Source of the DNA: Dioscorea cayenensis subsp. rotundata
Taxonomy: Eukaryota; Streptophyta; Magnoliopsida; Dioscoreales; Dioscoreaceae
Assembly (NCBI RefSeq): GCF_009730915.1
Contig: NC_052482.1
Location: forward strand, 19,436,345-19,500,344
Length of the DNA stretch: 64,000 nucleotides
Direction of reading: 5' to 3'
Below the pieces are notes generated by a model. The model saw only the letters and a list, made by a program, of their open reading frames with translations. It did not search any database and was not told the DNA's origin. Below are positions 1 to 12,244 of this stretch, one piece after another. The stretch's first letter is position 1; each line of letters opens with the position of its first letter. The translations under genes were made by a program, and so were the position numbers.

Positions 1-721
1 AAGCGACCTAGGGAAAAATAAATAATATTTTGAAAATCACATATTCCTTTTCCTAGATAACCCATCTTAAAAATGTATATTGTATTCTTAAAATTATTAG
101 CCTTTTTTAAAAAAATAAAATGGCATTTTTTTTTGGATTTTTAAAGGACATAGGGTGTTTTTTGTAAAATTGCCACTGACTTATATGGATTATACAAAAT
201 TTTTGAATGAAAAAATTAGGGTTTTCTCCAAATATCATGCAAGGTTTTGTTTATTTATTTATTTTGAAAAGTGATAGGTCATGATCTTATTAGAATTAAA
301 GACAAGTATCGAAAAGACAAAATAACATTCCCCAGATTCTGGAAGTTGAGACAATTAAACATCCAAGAAACCGGAGGAGATCAATAAGGAGAAAAAGGAA
401 GACATAACAAATAGACGATGTAGCATGACTTAAGACGCAGAGAGGGTCTCCTTCTTGGTAGAAGTACAAATTTAGGTCTACATGCTAGAAATCGAATCTA
501 GGATGTGCTTGTTAGTGCACTCGTCTCACATGACAAGTCCTAGGAACAAGATGTTTCTCTCGACAGCCGTGGCCGAATGTTCCAACTTCTGCCTCTTAGC
601 TACAAGAATTGCAGACATCCAAAAGAGAAATATGTTACTAATTTTCATGATAACTAATGCAGGAAATAAAGTTTTAAAATAAAAATGATTTCATTTCCCG
701 CAAGCTATGTATGTCACATAT
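1..721. other. Intergenic, no gene recognised
   Basis: AT-rich sequence at the left edge. A less AT-rich patch at about 290-650 contains a 66-codon open frame, but it matches no family I recognise and has no supporting splice or promoter signal. It may be old transposon sequence. Confidence 0.4.
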
Positions 722-1431
722 GGTGACGTTTGATTAAATATAGTTGAAAATGTAGTGGATTTCATATTACAATATTTGTGAAAATCATGTAATTGAGAAT
801 GCAGTGAGTGTCAAATCTAGTGTTTAGTTAGATACGTTTGGAATGTTTTATTATACAATTTTGTGTTTGGTTGAAAAAATTCGTAAATTTGGATTTGATA
901 TATAGTCACATGTTTTATTAATTTTTAAACACACTATTATATTCTATAGTTATAAAATAAATAATATATTTAGTTACCTTAATATATTATTATGTTTTTG
1001 TGCATTTAATTTATTTATATATTTAATATTCATATTAAATATAAAATATGCTTTCAATTATTCTTCAATACCAACAAAATTTAAAATAAACATTTTGAAA
1101 TTTAGTTATAAAATAAAACATTTGTATTGATTTTTAAATTAAGATATATAATTAATTTAAATATTTTTATAAATAGTAAAATAAATTTTAAAAATATCAA
1201 AATGATATAAAAATAAATTTCACATACCTCGTGTGACATTCACATGCCTTGTGATAAGCATTTCAAATCCCGGATTTTGGAATACACTCAAACTGGTCGT
1301 ATTCTAAAATCCACTCAAAAGTAGGTCAATTGCATTGACTTTTTAAATCCGGTCAACAAAACAGAAAATTTTGAGAGAATCTTGTAACTCTAAATGCATA
1401 GAGTTTTAAATCCCCTTAAACAAACAACACC
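722..1431. mobile_element. Possible non-autonomous DNA transposon (MITE-like)
   Basis: The left end begins ggtgacgtttgattaaa, and the reverse complement of the right end begins ggtgttgtttgtttaag, giving an imperfect terminal inverted repeat of about 17 bp. The interior is very AT-rich and codes for nothing. The ends resemble the GTTTGTTT-type ends of PIF/Harbinger-derived elements, but I could not find a matching target-site duplication, so this is tentative. Confidence 0.35.
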
Positions 1432-3050
1432 GGTTTTAGCTAAAAGGATCTAATACTATCTTTGGAGAAGTTGCCCGAAGATCAAGGTAAAGTGATGGCA
1501 AATGGACGTTGTGAAAAGGATAGTGAATGAAAAGATGATTTGTAGTCTTAATGGTTGCTTTTATAGAGGACATATATGGATATAGGGAGCGACTTGCATC
1601 TCATTTACCATCTCATGGATGAGAGATTATCCAAGGTTAGGATTGTATTATCTCATACAAGTAGTTGAAAAGACGGTTTTTTGAAGTAGCCACAAAGACG
1701 TAATCAGGTCTTTCATAGATCCCAAGTGGAATTAGGAGTGGGAGAACTACTATAGACAGATTTCTTGGTGCTTGTCCCCAAGTACCACTATTATACTAGA
1801 AGAAAGTGGAAGAGATTTATACAGTTCATGAAAGCATCGATCGAGCTTTGAATATATACAATCAAAAACCCAAAAGATTGGTTATCGCATAAATTCCAAG
1901 TCTTTGGTAATATTTAAATTGGATTATTCGTGCTTCTCTCCAAGATGGCCTAAACTGGTTTTCCCCAACTACAATCTCCCAAGGAAAGCATTGTTGAAGA
2001 TCTTGAGATTAAGTATACCCCCAATCATTTTGTTCTAAAAGTCTACGCAGTCGCACCCAATTTACCAATCAACATTTGGGCCTATCGATATCTGATATCT
2101 ATGTCTAACCTATGTGGGAAGTTTAAAAGTAGACATCCAAAAAGTTGGAATGTAGGTTAGAATGGAGTTAATTAGAATAAATATGGCACCAAAAAAGTTG
2201 GAATCGAAAGAAAGAGCTACTACTAGCAAAAATAATTATAATTATTCAAAAATATTGGTGTTTGCAAAAGACCTTTGGTCTAGCAGCACTGACTTCACCG
2301 TGTAAGGTATCACATGCAGGAAGCTCAATGCACGGGATGTAAACATGTCGACTGGGATGGTACCTATCATGCCTCGAACTTGAGACTTAGTAAAATTTTG
2401 AATTTATTAGATTTGTATCCTTAGAGATATGCTCCTTTTAATAGGTCTATCTCAGATGTTTCTGTTGTGCAGGACATAAAGAGTGAATGGAGAGTTCGGG
2501 GTGTGACCATACCATAGGGTAGGTACCCTATGCAAAATTGAGACTTAAGCTCCTGTCGCACAGGGTGAGGAGACCTGATATCTTAATGCTTGTGTATACT
2601 CCTTGAATAGGATAGTCCAATGTCTATCACTTGTCCACCTATTAAAAAAATAATAATAATATTGGGGTTTTCCGCAAAAACTACTTGAACTTTAGCACCC
2701 TCATAGTAATTTAAATTAAGTATAGGGTGTTGTCGCAAAAGTGCCACGGATTGTGATTTTCACAGAAACACCCTCAAAGACATAACTATTATTATCCAAG
2801 ACTATTGGAGTTTCCTTCAAAAACGTCTCGGGCCGGGTTAATTGGTAATTTTGGAGGAACACCCTAAAAAATATAAATATTACTATTCAAAACTATTGCA
2901 ATTATGTGGTTAGCTGGTCCATCAAAATCGAACACCCAATTATTATCCATCAAAGGACACAAAACTTCTTGTTTTTATCCGCACTTGTTTTTACTCTGTT
3001 CCCTGATATTTTTTTCTTATTCTCTTGAATGCATAAGCGCCTCTCTTTAG
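1432..3050. other. Intergenic, unidentified repeat-like sequence
   Basis: No gene is recognisable. The segment at about 2,280-2,660 is less AT-rich and ends in an A-rich tail, so it could be an old retrotransposon end. The segment at 2,660-2,930 repeats the words 'gggtgttn..gcaaaa' and 'acaccct', resembling the start of the window (about 140-230), which suggests a dispersed repeat. Neither can be assigned to a family by eye. Confidence 0.3.
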
Positions 3051-3199
3051 TCTTCATGATTTCACCCTGACATTGACTTGTCAACGGCTCCATATGAGGT
3101 GGAGCCCAACCCAACGTTATATAACCACAGATACTAGGCTCATGCATGATCACCTTCAATTACACCGCCACCGCCACCGGCATATCATATCATCACCAT

Positions 3200-3510
3200 T
3201 AATTATCCAGAGATGGAAATGTAGCTGCATCATCATTGGAGAAGAATACTGTAAGCCGGAGCTGGTGGAATTGGCTTTCAGTACAACAATCAACGGAGTG
3301 AAGAACAAAGAGCTTGCAATCACTGGCCTTGATGGCAAAGATGTCTTCTGGGTTTCTAGTGATGTGGTTATCAAGAAGTGGTTCATATTGTTAGTGATAA
3401 ATGTGAGCTGAGTCACTTCAATACTTGGCATCTCAACGACAAAGCTCTAAAGAAAGTGGCTGAGTGCGATGATGTAGCTGCAAGAGCTATACTTGTTAGC
3501 TCGGCTTGAA
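3200..3510 (+). pseudogene. Unidentified coding-like fragment, frame-shifted
   Basis: One frame reads a plausible protein stretch up to about 3,365 (including AITGLDGKDVFWVSSDV). The next frame then continues in the same style (including WHLNDKALKKVAECDD) and stops at about 3,509. The switch near 3,365 suggests a broken exon or gene relic. I do not recognise the family and see no clear start codon or splice sites. It could be chance, but the codon-like composition differs from the AT-rich surroundings. Confidence 0.25.
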
Positions 3511-3665
3511 ACAAGAGAGGAAGTCAACCTGTATACAGTGTCTATGTATGTGAATGAAGAAAAAAAGGAACGTCTCAACTGTTCTGGTTATCTTAGCTTT
3601 TTAAAGTTTGTCTGATTGCCTTTGTTATGTGTGCAATTTTTGTTATAAATATCTATGTAGTCTTT

Positions 3666-3890
3666 TTTTTTTGACAGGAGGAACAGACAGTCCGAAGGCC
3701 TTGCTAAATCGTCAGGAGCGTGCACAAATTTTGATAGAGCAAATGGGGCCGGGCCCGTGCACATATGAGCGCTGAGACCACCGCATACAACCACCGCTTA
3801 CATCTCCCAGAATTGTGCCCTCAACCGAGAATCGAACTCTCACCACTCGATGAAGAGCTTTATCAGCGACTTGTATACCAATAGACCATT
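3666..3890 (-). mobile_element. tRNA-derived SINE, copy 1
   Basis: On the minus strand this starts with a tRNA-like head. An A-box-like stretch (tggtctattggtata) is followed about 40 nt later by a B box (gagttcgattctc). A unique body and a run of A (T on the plus strand, 3,662-3,672) complete the element. A second copy in the same orientation lies at 50,867-51,088 with clear similarity throughout. The word tagtcttt flanks both sides (3,658-3,665 and 3,891-3,898) and may be the target-site duplication, although it overlaps the T run. SINEs encode no protein and depend on a LINE for mobility. Confidence 0.75.
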
Positions 3891-4506
3891 TAGTCTTTGT
3901 AATAGCAAGTAAAGCAAGTTGAAGTCGAATTAAGTTCTTACATCATTTGCTTTTCACTCTACTCTCTGATTGCTCTTCTCACTTAAAATACCAACCTAAA
4001 AACCTCAATACATATTAGATGCAGCCACTGGGCTCCCCCTTCTTTCCATTATGAAAAAGGTTGCTTGCACGCATGCATGTATATGTCTTCTCTTTTAAAT
4101 CTATTATAATATATATTTATTTTGGAGAGTGAAAGCTTTTTTTTTTTTTCGGATTATAGTCATGGAGCCTTCATAACCGTTGGCAAGCATTCCAAGGAGA
4201 GGACACGGATGAAAAGAATCACTTATTTATAGTCAAAAAAAGTTCAAATCTCAAAATTCATAAAGAGTGAGACGTGTTTCTTGCTGCCAACACTGAGGAA
4301 GTAGAATGGGATTTCAAGATCATATATAGGAGAAATCAGCTAGAGATCAATCATAGTGTTTCATAAGCAAAATCCAACTACTGCAATAGCTGAGGTATTA
4401 CATATATATATATATATATATATGCACACACACATGTACACATCTAATTAATTGGGTAAATTTATTTATATATATAGTGTATTGATTTTTGAGTAAATGT
4501 GTGTAG

Positions 4507-4680
4507 ATGAGCCAGGATCAGAAGGTGGTGAAGGTGAGACTAGATAAGGATGCATTAAGGGTGACTATCAGTCCAAAGATTCCAAACATAGACTCTGTCT
4601 TCATTACCTCATTGATTAGTATGCTTCATCAAGTCCAACAAAAACGAGATGCGCACAAAAAATTGTTGGGTATGTGGAGC
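4507..4680 (+). pseudogene. Unknown coding-like exon next to a solo LTR
   Basis: An ATG-initiated frame of about 57 codons (MSQDQKVVKVRLDKDALR...) runs into the solo LTR that starts at about 4,688. Beyond the LTR, at about 5,163-5,243, another coding-like stretch follows (including SEIGEVVEQAMAYIGRGPEQ), then an acidic tail-like stretch near 5,300-5,350. I do not recognise the protein. The layout suggests a gene or relic split by, or carrying in an intron, the LTR. A GTATGT at 4,669 could be a donor site. Low certainty. Confidence 0.25.
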
Positions 4681-4687
4681 CTGATTG

Positions 4688-5147
4688 TGTGACACCCCAG
4701 GAGGTGCGAGAGAGCATCGGTTTAGGTTGGAGGTGCGGGGAGAACGCCCCGCAGTAGGATACAAGGGTAATTTGTATATGGTTAGGATTATAGTTTGATA
4801 ATCTTGTAAATTGTACCCAGATAGGATTTATATCCAGATAGGTTTAGGATCTGGATAAGTTTACGATCCAGATAGGGTTAGGATCCAGATATGATTTACC
4901 CTCTTCCAGATATGCCTCAGAGTTCTAATCCTGATGCCTCAAAGCTCTAATCCAGATATACCTCAGATTTCTTCTATATATAGGCAGTCCCTTGTAAGAT
5001 GTATGTGTGCTTCAGATATTGAAATAAAACCCTAGTGTGACCGTGGACGTGGCAATCTTGCCGAACCACGTAAATCTTGTCTTTCTTGTGATTGTTTTCT
5101 ATTTTATTTTTCTCTCTTGATCTTTAGTAAGAATCTGAATTCCCAAT
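4688..5147 (+). mobile_element. Solo LTR, Copia-type
   Basis: The sequence begins TGTGACACCCC. It has five or so degenerate repeats of 'atccagataggnttagg' at 4,815-4,900, a TATA box (CTATATATAG, 4,974-4,983), a polyadenylation-like gaaataaaacc, and the hairpin-forming word typical of plant Copia LTRs (gtggacgtggcaa...ttgccgaaccacgtaaat) at about 5,043-5,075. No primer-binding site, gag-pol or partner LTR is present, so this is a solo LTR left by recombination. The 3' boundary is uncertain: a 5-bp repeat gattg (4,683-4,687 and 5,090-5,094) would end it at 5,089, while LTR architecture suggests about 5,147. Confidence 0.65.
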
Positions 5148-5345
5148 AAAAATAGTATAATTAATGCCGGAAAAACAATACTAAGCGAAATAGGAGAGGT
5201 AGTTGAACAGGCAATGGCATATATTGGCAGAGGCCCGGAGCAGAATTTTAAGAACAAGTAACAAGTCGTATTGCAAACAACAACCAAGAAATTCAAGAGG
5301 AAAATGATGATGATGACACAGGAGAGGAAGCTGAAGAAGACGAAG

Positions 5346-5517
5346 AAATTATTAATGTGTATGCATGAAATGTTACCAGCTGTGTATGTCATTTAATTAG
5401 AAATATTATTGATGTGTATGCATGAAATGTTACTAGCTGTGAGTGTCACTTAATTAGGAATAGTATTGATGTGTATGCATGAAATGTTGTTAGCTGTGTG
5501 TGTCATTTAGATAGGAT
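5346..5517. repeat. Three-copy tandem repeat, 57-58 bp unit
   Basis: Three consecutive units share '(g/a)atgtgtatgcatgaaatgtt', followed by 'agctgtg.gtgtca.tta' and similar. The word gatgtg/aatgtg recurs at 5,354, 5,411 and 5,469, giving a period of 57-58 bp. The units differ by several substitutions, so the array is not very recent. Confidence 0.85.
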
Positions 5518-5816
5518 ATATATAGTGGTACTTATGTGTTATTCTTATATCTCTATTGATGTCTCATGGGTTTTTAACTTTTCATGTCAATCCACTTTAT
5601 CAAAAACTTTTCATGTCAATGTGATGCTTTTAATCAAGTACTTACAATTTTTATTTTGAGAGTACACTAACAATGCAGAAGTATAAAAACAAAACAAAAT
5701 AATCCGCCTGAGTACTAAGAACTATTAAACAATGGACACACATAAAAGCACTAATAGACAAAAGGACTAAAATGCACAAGAGCACACAATGAAAGGAAAG
5801 GATTTTTTTCTGACAA

Positions 5817-6816
5817 NNNNNNNNNNNNNNNNNNNNNNNNNNNNNNNNNNNNNNNNNNNNNNNNNNNNNNNNNNNNNNNNNNNNNNNNNNNNNNNNNNNN
5901 NNNNNNNNNNNNNNNNNNNNNNNNNNNNNNNNNNNNNNNNNNNNNNNNNNNNNNNNNNNNNNNNNNNNNNNNNNNNNNNNNNNNNNNNNNNNNNNNNNNN
6001 NNNNNNNNNNNNNNNNNNNNNNNNNNNNNNNNNNNNNNNNNNNNNNNNNNNNNNNNNNNNNNNNNNNNNNNNNNNNNNNNNNNNNNNNNNNNNNNNNNNN
6101 NNNNNNNNNNNNNNNNNNNNNNNNNNNNNNNNNNNNNNNNNNNNNNNNNNNNNNNNNNNNNNNNNNNNNNNNNNNNNNNNNNNNNNNNNNNNNNNNNNNN
6201 NNNNNNNNNNNNNNNNNNNNNNNNNNNNNNNNNNNNNNNNNNNNNNNNNNNNNNNNNNNNNNNNNNNNNNNNNNNNNNNNNNNNNNNNNNNNNNNNNNNN
6301 NNNNNNNNNNNNNNNNNNNNNNNNNNNNNNNNNNNNNNNNNNNNNNNNNNNNNNNNNNNNNNNNNNNNNNNNNNNNNNNNNNNNNNNNNNNNNNNNNNNN
6401 NNNNNNNNNNNNNNNNNNNNNNNNNNNNNNNNNNNNNNNNNNNNNNNNNNNNNNNNNNNNNNNNNNNNNNNNNNNNNNNNNNNNNNNNNNNNNNNNNNNN
6501 NNNNNNNNNNNNNNNNNNNNNNNNNNNNNNNNNNNNNNNNNNNNNNNNNNNNNNNNNNNNNNNNNNNNNNNNNNNNNNNNNNNNNNNNNNNNNNNNNNNN
6601 NNNNNNNNNNNNNNNNNNNNNNNNNNNNNNNNNNNNNNNNNNNNNNNNNNNNNNNNNNNNNNNNNNNNNNNNNNNNNNNNNNNNNNNNNNNNNNNNNNNN
6701 NNNNNNNNNNNNNNNNNNNNNNNNNNNNNNNNNNNNNNNNNNNNNNNNNNNNNNNNNNNNNNNNNNNNNNNNNNNNNNNNNNNNNNNNNNNNNNNNNNNN
6801 NNNNNNNNNNNNNNNN
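5817..6816. other. Assembly gap (1,000 N)
   Basis: Exactly 1,000 unknown bases, the conventional size for a scaffold gap of unknown length. Any reading frame across it is meaningless. Confidence 0.99.
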
Positions 6817-7711
6817 ATGTCATCACATATTTTTATATAAAAAACTTAATTATTTACAGTTTGGTGATATTAAATACTTCTTGAGGTATTTACAAGTTAC
6901 ACTTTTAACTTTTTCAAATATTTGCCGATAATATCTTTTGTTCGCAGCGAAGTGTTTGGTTTAGAGATAAGATTCCCTTATCGTTTGAGAGTTGGTATAA
7001 AGAATGGGGCCTAAGAAGATATGCAATTCCCTATCCAAGTGTTTGATTTCAGGACGGGGGAGTGTGATGAAATTTTGATAAGGGAAACCTTGCACCACCA
7101 GTTTGTTTTGTTATTTTTTAAATTAACAAAATTAATTAATAATTTTAAAAAATCAATTTTTTATTCATAACTTAAATAATACAAAAATATAATTTTAAAA
7201 ATTACCCAAAAACTGTAGAAAATATTTAAAATTAATTCCGATTAAAATTTTATAAATAATAATTTAAAAATAAAAATATTGTAATTAATTAATTAGGGTG
7301 AAAAGTCATTTTCATGCAAATATTTTTAAAAATCTACATCCATTTTTTTCCTCTGACATGTCAACCAAAAAGCCTAAAAAACTACAGCATTATTTCTATA
7401 TCTCCATCCGACCATGTTCTCACCTAATGATGAACACATCAAAATAAACCAAACATTACTTTTTATGCACATAAATGACATCTTTCTCGATTAATTCTTG
7501 AGATATATAAGCTCAGAAAAAAATATAATGCAAATTAAATGCTCAAAAAGATCCCAGTAAAAATTTAGATGATTTCTAAAGAAGCTAAATTTTCACCTAA
7601 CATCTAGAACCTTATTTTTATTATGGTCAGTAAATTAATGCTTGATGAAAGCGACTCCGAAAAACGTATATATGTTATATATGCTAAAAGTCCTTTTTAA
7701 AGACAATATTG

Positions 7712-7712
<1 letters not shown>

Positions 7713-7771
<59 letters not shown>

Positions 7772-7780
7772 CGCATATAT
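7713..7780. repeat. (TA)n microsatellite with central (GC)4
   Basis: An uninterrupted TA tract of about 54 bp is followed by gcgcgcgc (7,767-7,774) and further TA. The alternating purine-pyrimidine tract is self-complementary. Confidence 0.97.
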
Positions 7781-8452
7781 AATTTATTAGCAAGTTGATA
7801 GCTTATTCTAAACTAGATTCAACTAAGGGTATACAAGACTCTATAGGGCACACAAAAATGAGATCTAAATACAATTAATTTAACTTAAGAAGTATTTGTC
7901 TAAAGTTCTAAGTTCAGAACTGGAGCTCTGATATGACGATAAAAGATTTTTTTTTTACTGTTCTAATAGGTTTTTTTATTCCATAACGGGAATCTCCTAA
8001 TAATATTTATATAAGCAATTAATCATGATGTCTGTGTGGATCATCCTTGCAGGTCATTCTTTTGATTACGAACCCAGAAAATGATTAAGCTCTATTTATA
8101 ATTTAGACAATAATTCCAATAAGGGGTTGCTTTGATAATTAAACATATTATTCACAAACTATAAGAAAAAATAATCAACTAGTGAGATGGCGGGAACCGC
8201 CAAATTAACATTTCAAGGGAATCAATGGTTTAATAAACACTCTTATATATATATATATATATATATGTTTATATATATATATATATTTATATAAAGCAAT
8301 ATTATATTTAAAAAGGACTTTAGCATGCACCATATATTTTGTGTGTGTTTTATTGCTCATTTATCACAAAGTCCTCATTACTTTTCAGTGTATATGTTTA
8401 AATTGTTCATTTTGTTATACATAGATAATTAACCTACAAGATAGTTCTTTTG

Positions 8453-8455
<3 letters not shown>

Positions 8456-8486
<31 letters not shown>
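8456..8486. repeat. (TC)n microsatellite
   Basis: About 15 TC units directly upstream of the hAT-like element at 8,500. Confidence 0.97.
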
Positions 8487-8491
<5 letters not shown>

Positions 8492-8499
8492 CTTTACAT

Positions 8500-9114
8500 C
8501 ATAGTTATCACCCGGACCGGTGTCGGACGGGTTGACCCGACCCGGTCTTCAGCCGGTCAGGGTCTTTAATAGACCGTTGTCTCAATCGTCAGATTCGACC
8601 CGCATTGACCCGCTTTGACGGTGGTTAGAGCCGGGTTGACCGTGATCGGATCGATTGACCCGCTGGTCGAACCGATTGACCCGTGATCAGACCAGTTGCC
8701 AGTTTGATTTGTAATTTCGATTTTGAGACTTTTGGTTATATATTGGATTGAGTTTGGTTTGATAGTTTGATGATAAATTTAAACTTTTATTGTGAATTAG
8801 TATTGTTATGTATTGATATTATGTGAAGTTTTGTTTTTCCTCTTTTCTACTACTTCCAAATCAAAGATTAGCGATTATTTTGTATTTTTCCATCAAATTA
8901 TTTATTTGATAACTAATAATTCATGGATATTATTATGATATATTATTATATAATTAAAAACTAATTTATAATTTTAAAAAAATAATATTTTAAAAATATT
9001 TTTTTATCAACTCAAAGCGTTGAGCCCAGAATGACTCGAGCCAGTTTGAGCCAATTGACCATGCGCAGTAGTGCTTGACGGGTCAATGCCCGGACCGGGT
9101 CTTTGATAACTATG
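8500..9114. mobile_element. hAT-like non-autonomous element (615 bp)
   Basis: The left end starts CATAGTTATCACCCGGACC. The right end, reverse-complemented, starts CATAGTTATCAAAGACCCGG. Both continue into 'ccggg..ttgacccg'-type sequence, so the inverted repeats are clear. Flanking 8-mers ctttacat (8,492-8,499) and ctttaaat (9,115-9,122) match at 7 of 8 positions, the target-duplication length of hAT elements. The GC-richer ends contain many gttgacccg/cgattgaccc words, and the centre is AT-rich without a transposase. This is a MITE-like deletion derivative. Confidence 0.75.
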
Positions 9115-10189
9115 CTTTAAATTCACTTGTTTGTCCATTGTCACATTTGCATGTGAATGTACTTTCCGAAGTGATCACCTCACGTGAGCTTTGGTAGCAC
9201 ATCACAAGTAACAGGAATCCAAGAATAGCCACTTCTTCAAGATAGATACACATTATATATATATATATATATTATAATTTCATATATATATATATATATG
9301 TATATATAAAGAACCCATTGAAAAAATAATAAACATTATTAGATTTTCATTTTTATTCTTAGACAAAACATTGGTGAACAGAAAAGAGGGTCACGAGAAG
9401 GTTGTCGAAGTACATGCAGCCAAACAAGGTAGAGCCAGGAAAGTGTTATGATGGTGCCCTTCCAGCTCTCTCTTTTTATCTTCTTCTTCTTCTACTACTA
9501 CTTCCGATAAATTACTTCTGATCTTTTATTTTTTTGAGTTATGAATTCTATGAAAAGGATACAATTTAAAGGAGGAGAAGGTCCCATTTATGTACTGGTC
9601 CAGATGATCTTGGAGTGAAGGAATTAAAGCTAGGAGGAGAAGAATGTGAGGGTTATTTATGGTTGTAGATTGAATAAGTAATGAAAAGGAGAATGTTTTG
9701 CTGCAACAAGCAACACACACCACCCTAACAATTTAAAAGTTCATCATTCCCCACAACCTCTGAAAGCAACAATCAAATCATACATGAGAATCTTCTTAAA
9801 CCCTCCAAAGTCTTTGCAACTAACCATGTCTTTATTAGCCTAATCACTCACCTAAACAAATGCTTCAATTCCTTTAACTATGAATTTACTAAATCACTCC
9901 AATAATTAACTCTTGTATATATATGTATATATATAATACATTGTTTCAAACTTTAGCATGTATCCAAATCTCTAGACTGTGGTCATGAGCTCCACACAAC
10001 TGGATCCACCCATGACTAAGGAAAAAATAAAAAAGAATGGTAGCCAAACATAGTGCCAAGTTTTTGGTAGGTGTGATAGATACTGATAAATGTTCTCCTC
10101 GTGAGCCATCTTTTGGCCTATCCGCTTTCCTTATGTTCTTAGTGTTTAACTTTTAAGCATGCATGTGATAGTATATATATCTAATCGAA

Positions 10190-10220
<31 letters not shown>

Positions 10221-10320
10221 AACAAACACTTAAACACAAACTCTGTTGCTCTGTTATGCTTATATACAAACAATATGAGGGGTTTTAGGGTTTTGTGAAT
10301 CTTGTTTCTTATGCATGCAT

Positions 10321-10322
<2 letters not shown>

Positions 10323-10358
<36 letters not shown>
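10323..10358. repeat. (GT)n microsatellite
   Basis: Eighteen GT units. They create histidine/threonine-rich reading frames on the minus strand that are not genes. Confidence 0.97.
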
Positions 10359-10360
<2 letters not shown>

Positions 10361-10740
10361 AGTAAGATAAAAAAATTAGCAAACATCTAAAAGTGACGTG
10401 AAAGATTGTATTCTGAAACGTCTTGAGAGAGAGAGAGAGGAGGGTGTGCAAATATAGAGACAAGAGAAGAGATGTGTGCATGGTTAGGTCCATTGTTGGG
10501 TTGTGATGATTAGGGTTATGGGGGATGCACACATGTGATCGGTAAGTGGTAGTAGGTTGGTACGTGGTTTGTCCGTGTGGCATGTGGACAATGCCCGAGA
10601 GAGTAGGGCAGCCCATGCACAGAGACCCGGACCCAAACGTCACCCATTAGCAGTGTTACTCTTTCAAACCCTAATTCACGAGTGGCCACCATCTCTTCTT
10701 TTAGCAAAACTCTTGTGCTCACGAGAACTCTTTACAGAGA

Positions 10741-10744
<4 letters not shown>

Positions 10745-10798
<54 letters not shown>
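10745..10798. repeat. Compound (TC)18(AC)9 microsatellite
   Basis: A run of TC from 10,745 to 10,780 passes directly into AC from 10,781 to 10,798. Confidence 0.97.
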
Positions 10799-12244
10799 TC
10801 AAACTCGCACACAATGGTGTTTTGAGCCTTGTGGTCTTTAAGACAACTTGTAATAAATGGCTTAGATAAGTCGCTGTTCTTATACATGACTATCAATGAT
10901 ATGTTTCCTAGCTTATCAAACATATTGATGGATATATATATAGTGGTGGCTACTTCTCCTATATCTACATGGATGAGCATTTCACAGTGGTCTTTTGACT
11001 TGGATTGGTTTTTTTAACATGTATTTTTGTGTGAGTTGTTCTTTGATAAAATTAGTGATGTATATATGTTAAAAAGTTTTTGCTGAAGATGTATATATGT
11101 TAAAAGTTGAAACTTGAAACCACTTACATGTAGTTGACCACCATAAAGTCAGTACATAAAGTTGTACAAGAACAACTAGGTTGACAAGTCACTGTCTTTT
11201 AATTGGCTCAATTTTTTATTTTCAAATTTACACTTCAACTCCGAACATGCTTTCAAGTATTGCATCAATCACATCCATTTGAATTTTTTTTTTTTTGGAA
11301 CTTTAGAAAAAATTTAAATTTTATGAATAATCTATAAAAATCCATAGTATAAAATTTATATTATTATAAATATCTATCTATCTATATATATATATTATAT
11401 GTCTACATCCATCTAAAATATTCAAAAGTTTATTTGAGATTTAAATCAAAGATGTCAGTTGGCTTAAAAAATATCTTCTCTCATATTGCATGACACCTAT
11501 ACATATTATGTAAATAAAAATTTAATAATTGATGCATATATGTTATTGTTTTAATAAAATATAATTATTTATATAAACATTTTTTGATAAACTATTTAAG
11601 TAATAAATATTTTTTAAAATTTAAAACAATAATTGGTATTTTACTAGGAGGCTAGTAATTATTTTCCTTGCTAAGTAAGGGGGTATGGGTTAACTTCTTC
11701 TCACAACACTGGTTGAAGTGAATGGCTTGCCCATTTTATCAAATTATATATGGTATTTTGATTCTTTGTTTTAAAAGAGTTAGAGCTTAGGTTTTAAATT
11801 TTATTTTGGTCCTTTATGGAAAGAGTCATATTTTTCAGCCCTCCAGAGTTGTATTATTGTATAGTATATATATATATATGATTTACTATTATAAAATTAT
11901 GGTTCATCATATATCATCGGGTTTATGACAAGACATCATTGCTCCAAGTGTTAGTTCACCCCCACATAGTCCCCCTAATTTTTTTATTTTTTTAATTTTT
12001 TATTATTATTATTTTTTTTTTACTGTGCTTGTTGTTTTTGTAAAAGAAATTATTTAAAATTAACCTCAAATCTCATTATTGAAAGCCATATAAAATATTT
12101 CATTTTTAAATTCCTAATGTATATAAATATATATATATATAATGACTAATGAGGATAACATAACGGCTAGCTACCACATTTTGTGCATATATTTTCTTGT
12201 TATTATACATATAATTTGCACACAAATGAGCTCGGCCACTCATT

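Larger units (their letters stand above)
6817..8499. other. Intergenic, AT-rich, possible MITE
   Basis: No gene seen. At about 6,945-7,465 the left end 'agtgtttggttta' is mirrored at the right end by 'taaaccaaacatt', which may be a MITE with short inverted repeats. A long (TA)n tract follows at 7,713, and a (TC)n tract at 8,456-8,486. Confidence 0.4.
9123..12240. other. Intergenic, microsatellite-rich
   Basis: No gene is supported. The open frames here come from simple repeats: (TA)n near 9,255, 9,285 and 10,198; (GT)n at 10,323; (TC)n(AC)n at 10,745. A less AT-rich stretch at 10,380-10,860 carries short frames on both strands with low-complexity composition and no recognisable domain. Confidence 0.5.

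Noticed and set aside
5651..6931. Long open frames of 380-391 codons on both strands
   Set aside because: They span the 1,000-N gap and consist almost entirely of unknown residues.
10260..10980. His/Thr- and Ser/Leu-repeat proteins
   Set aside because: They are produced by (GT)n and (TC)n(AC)n microsatellites.
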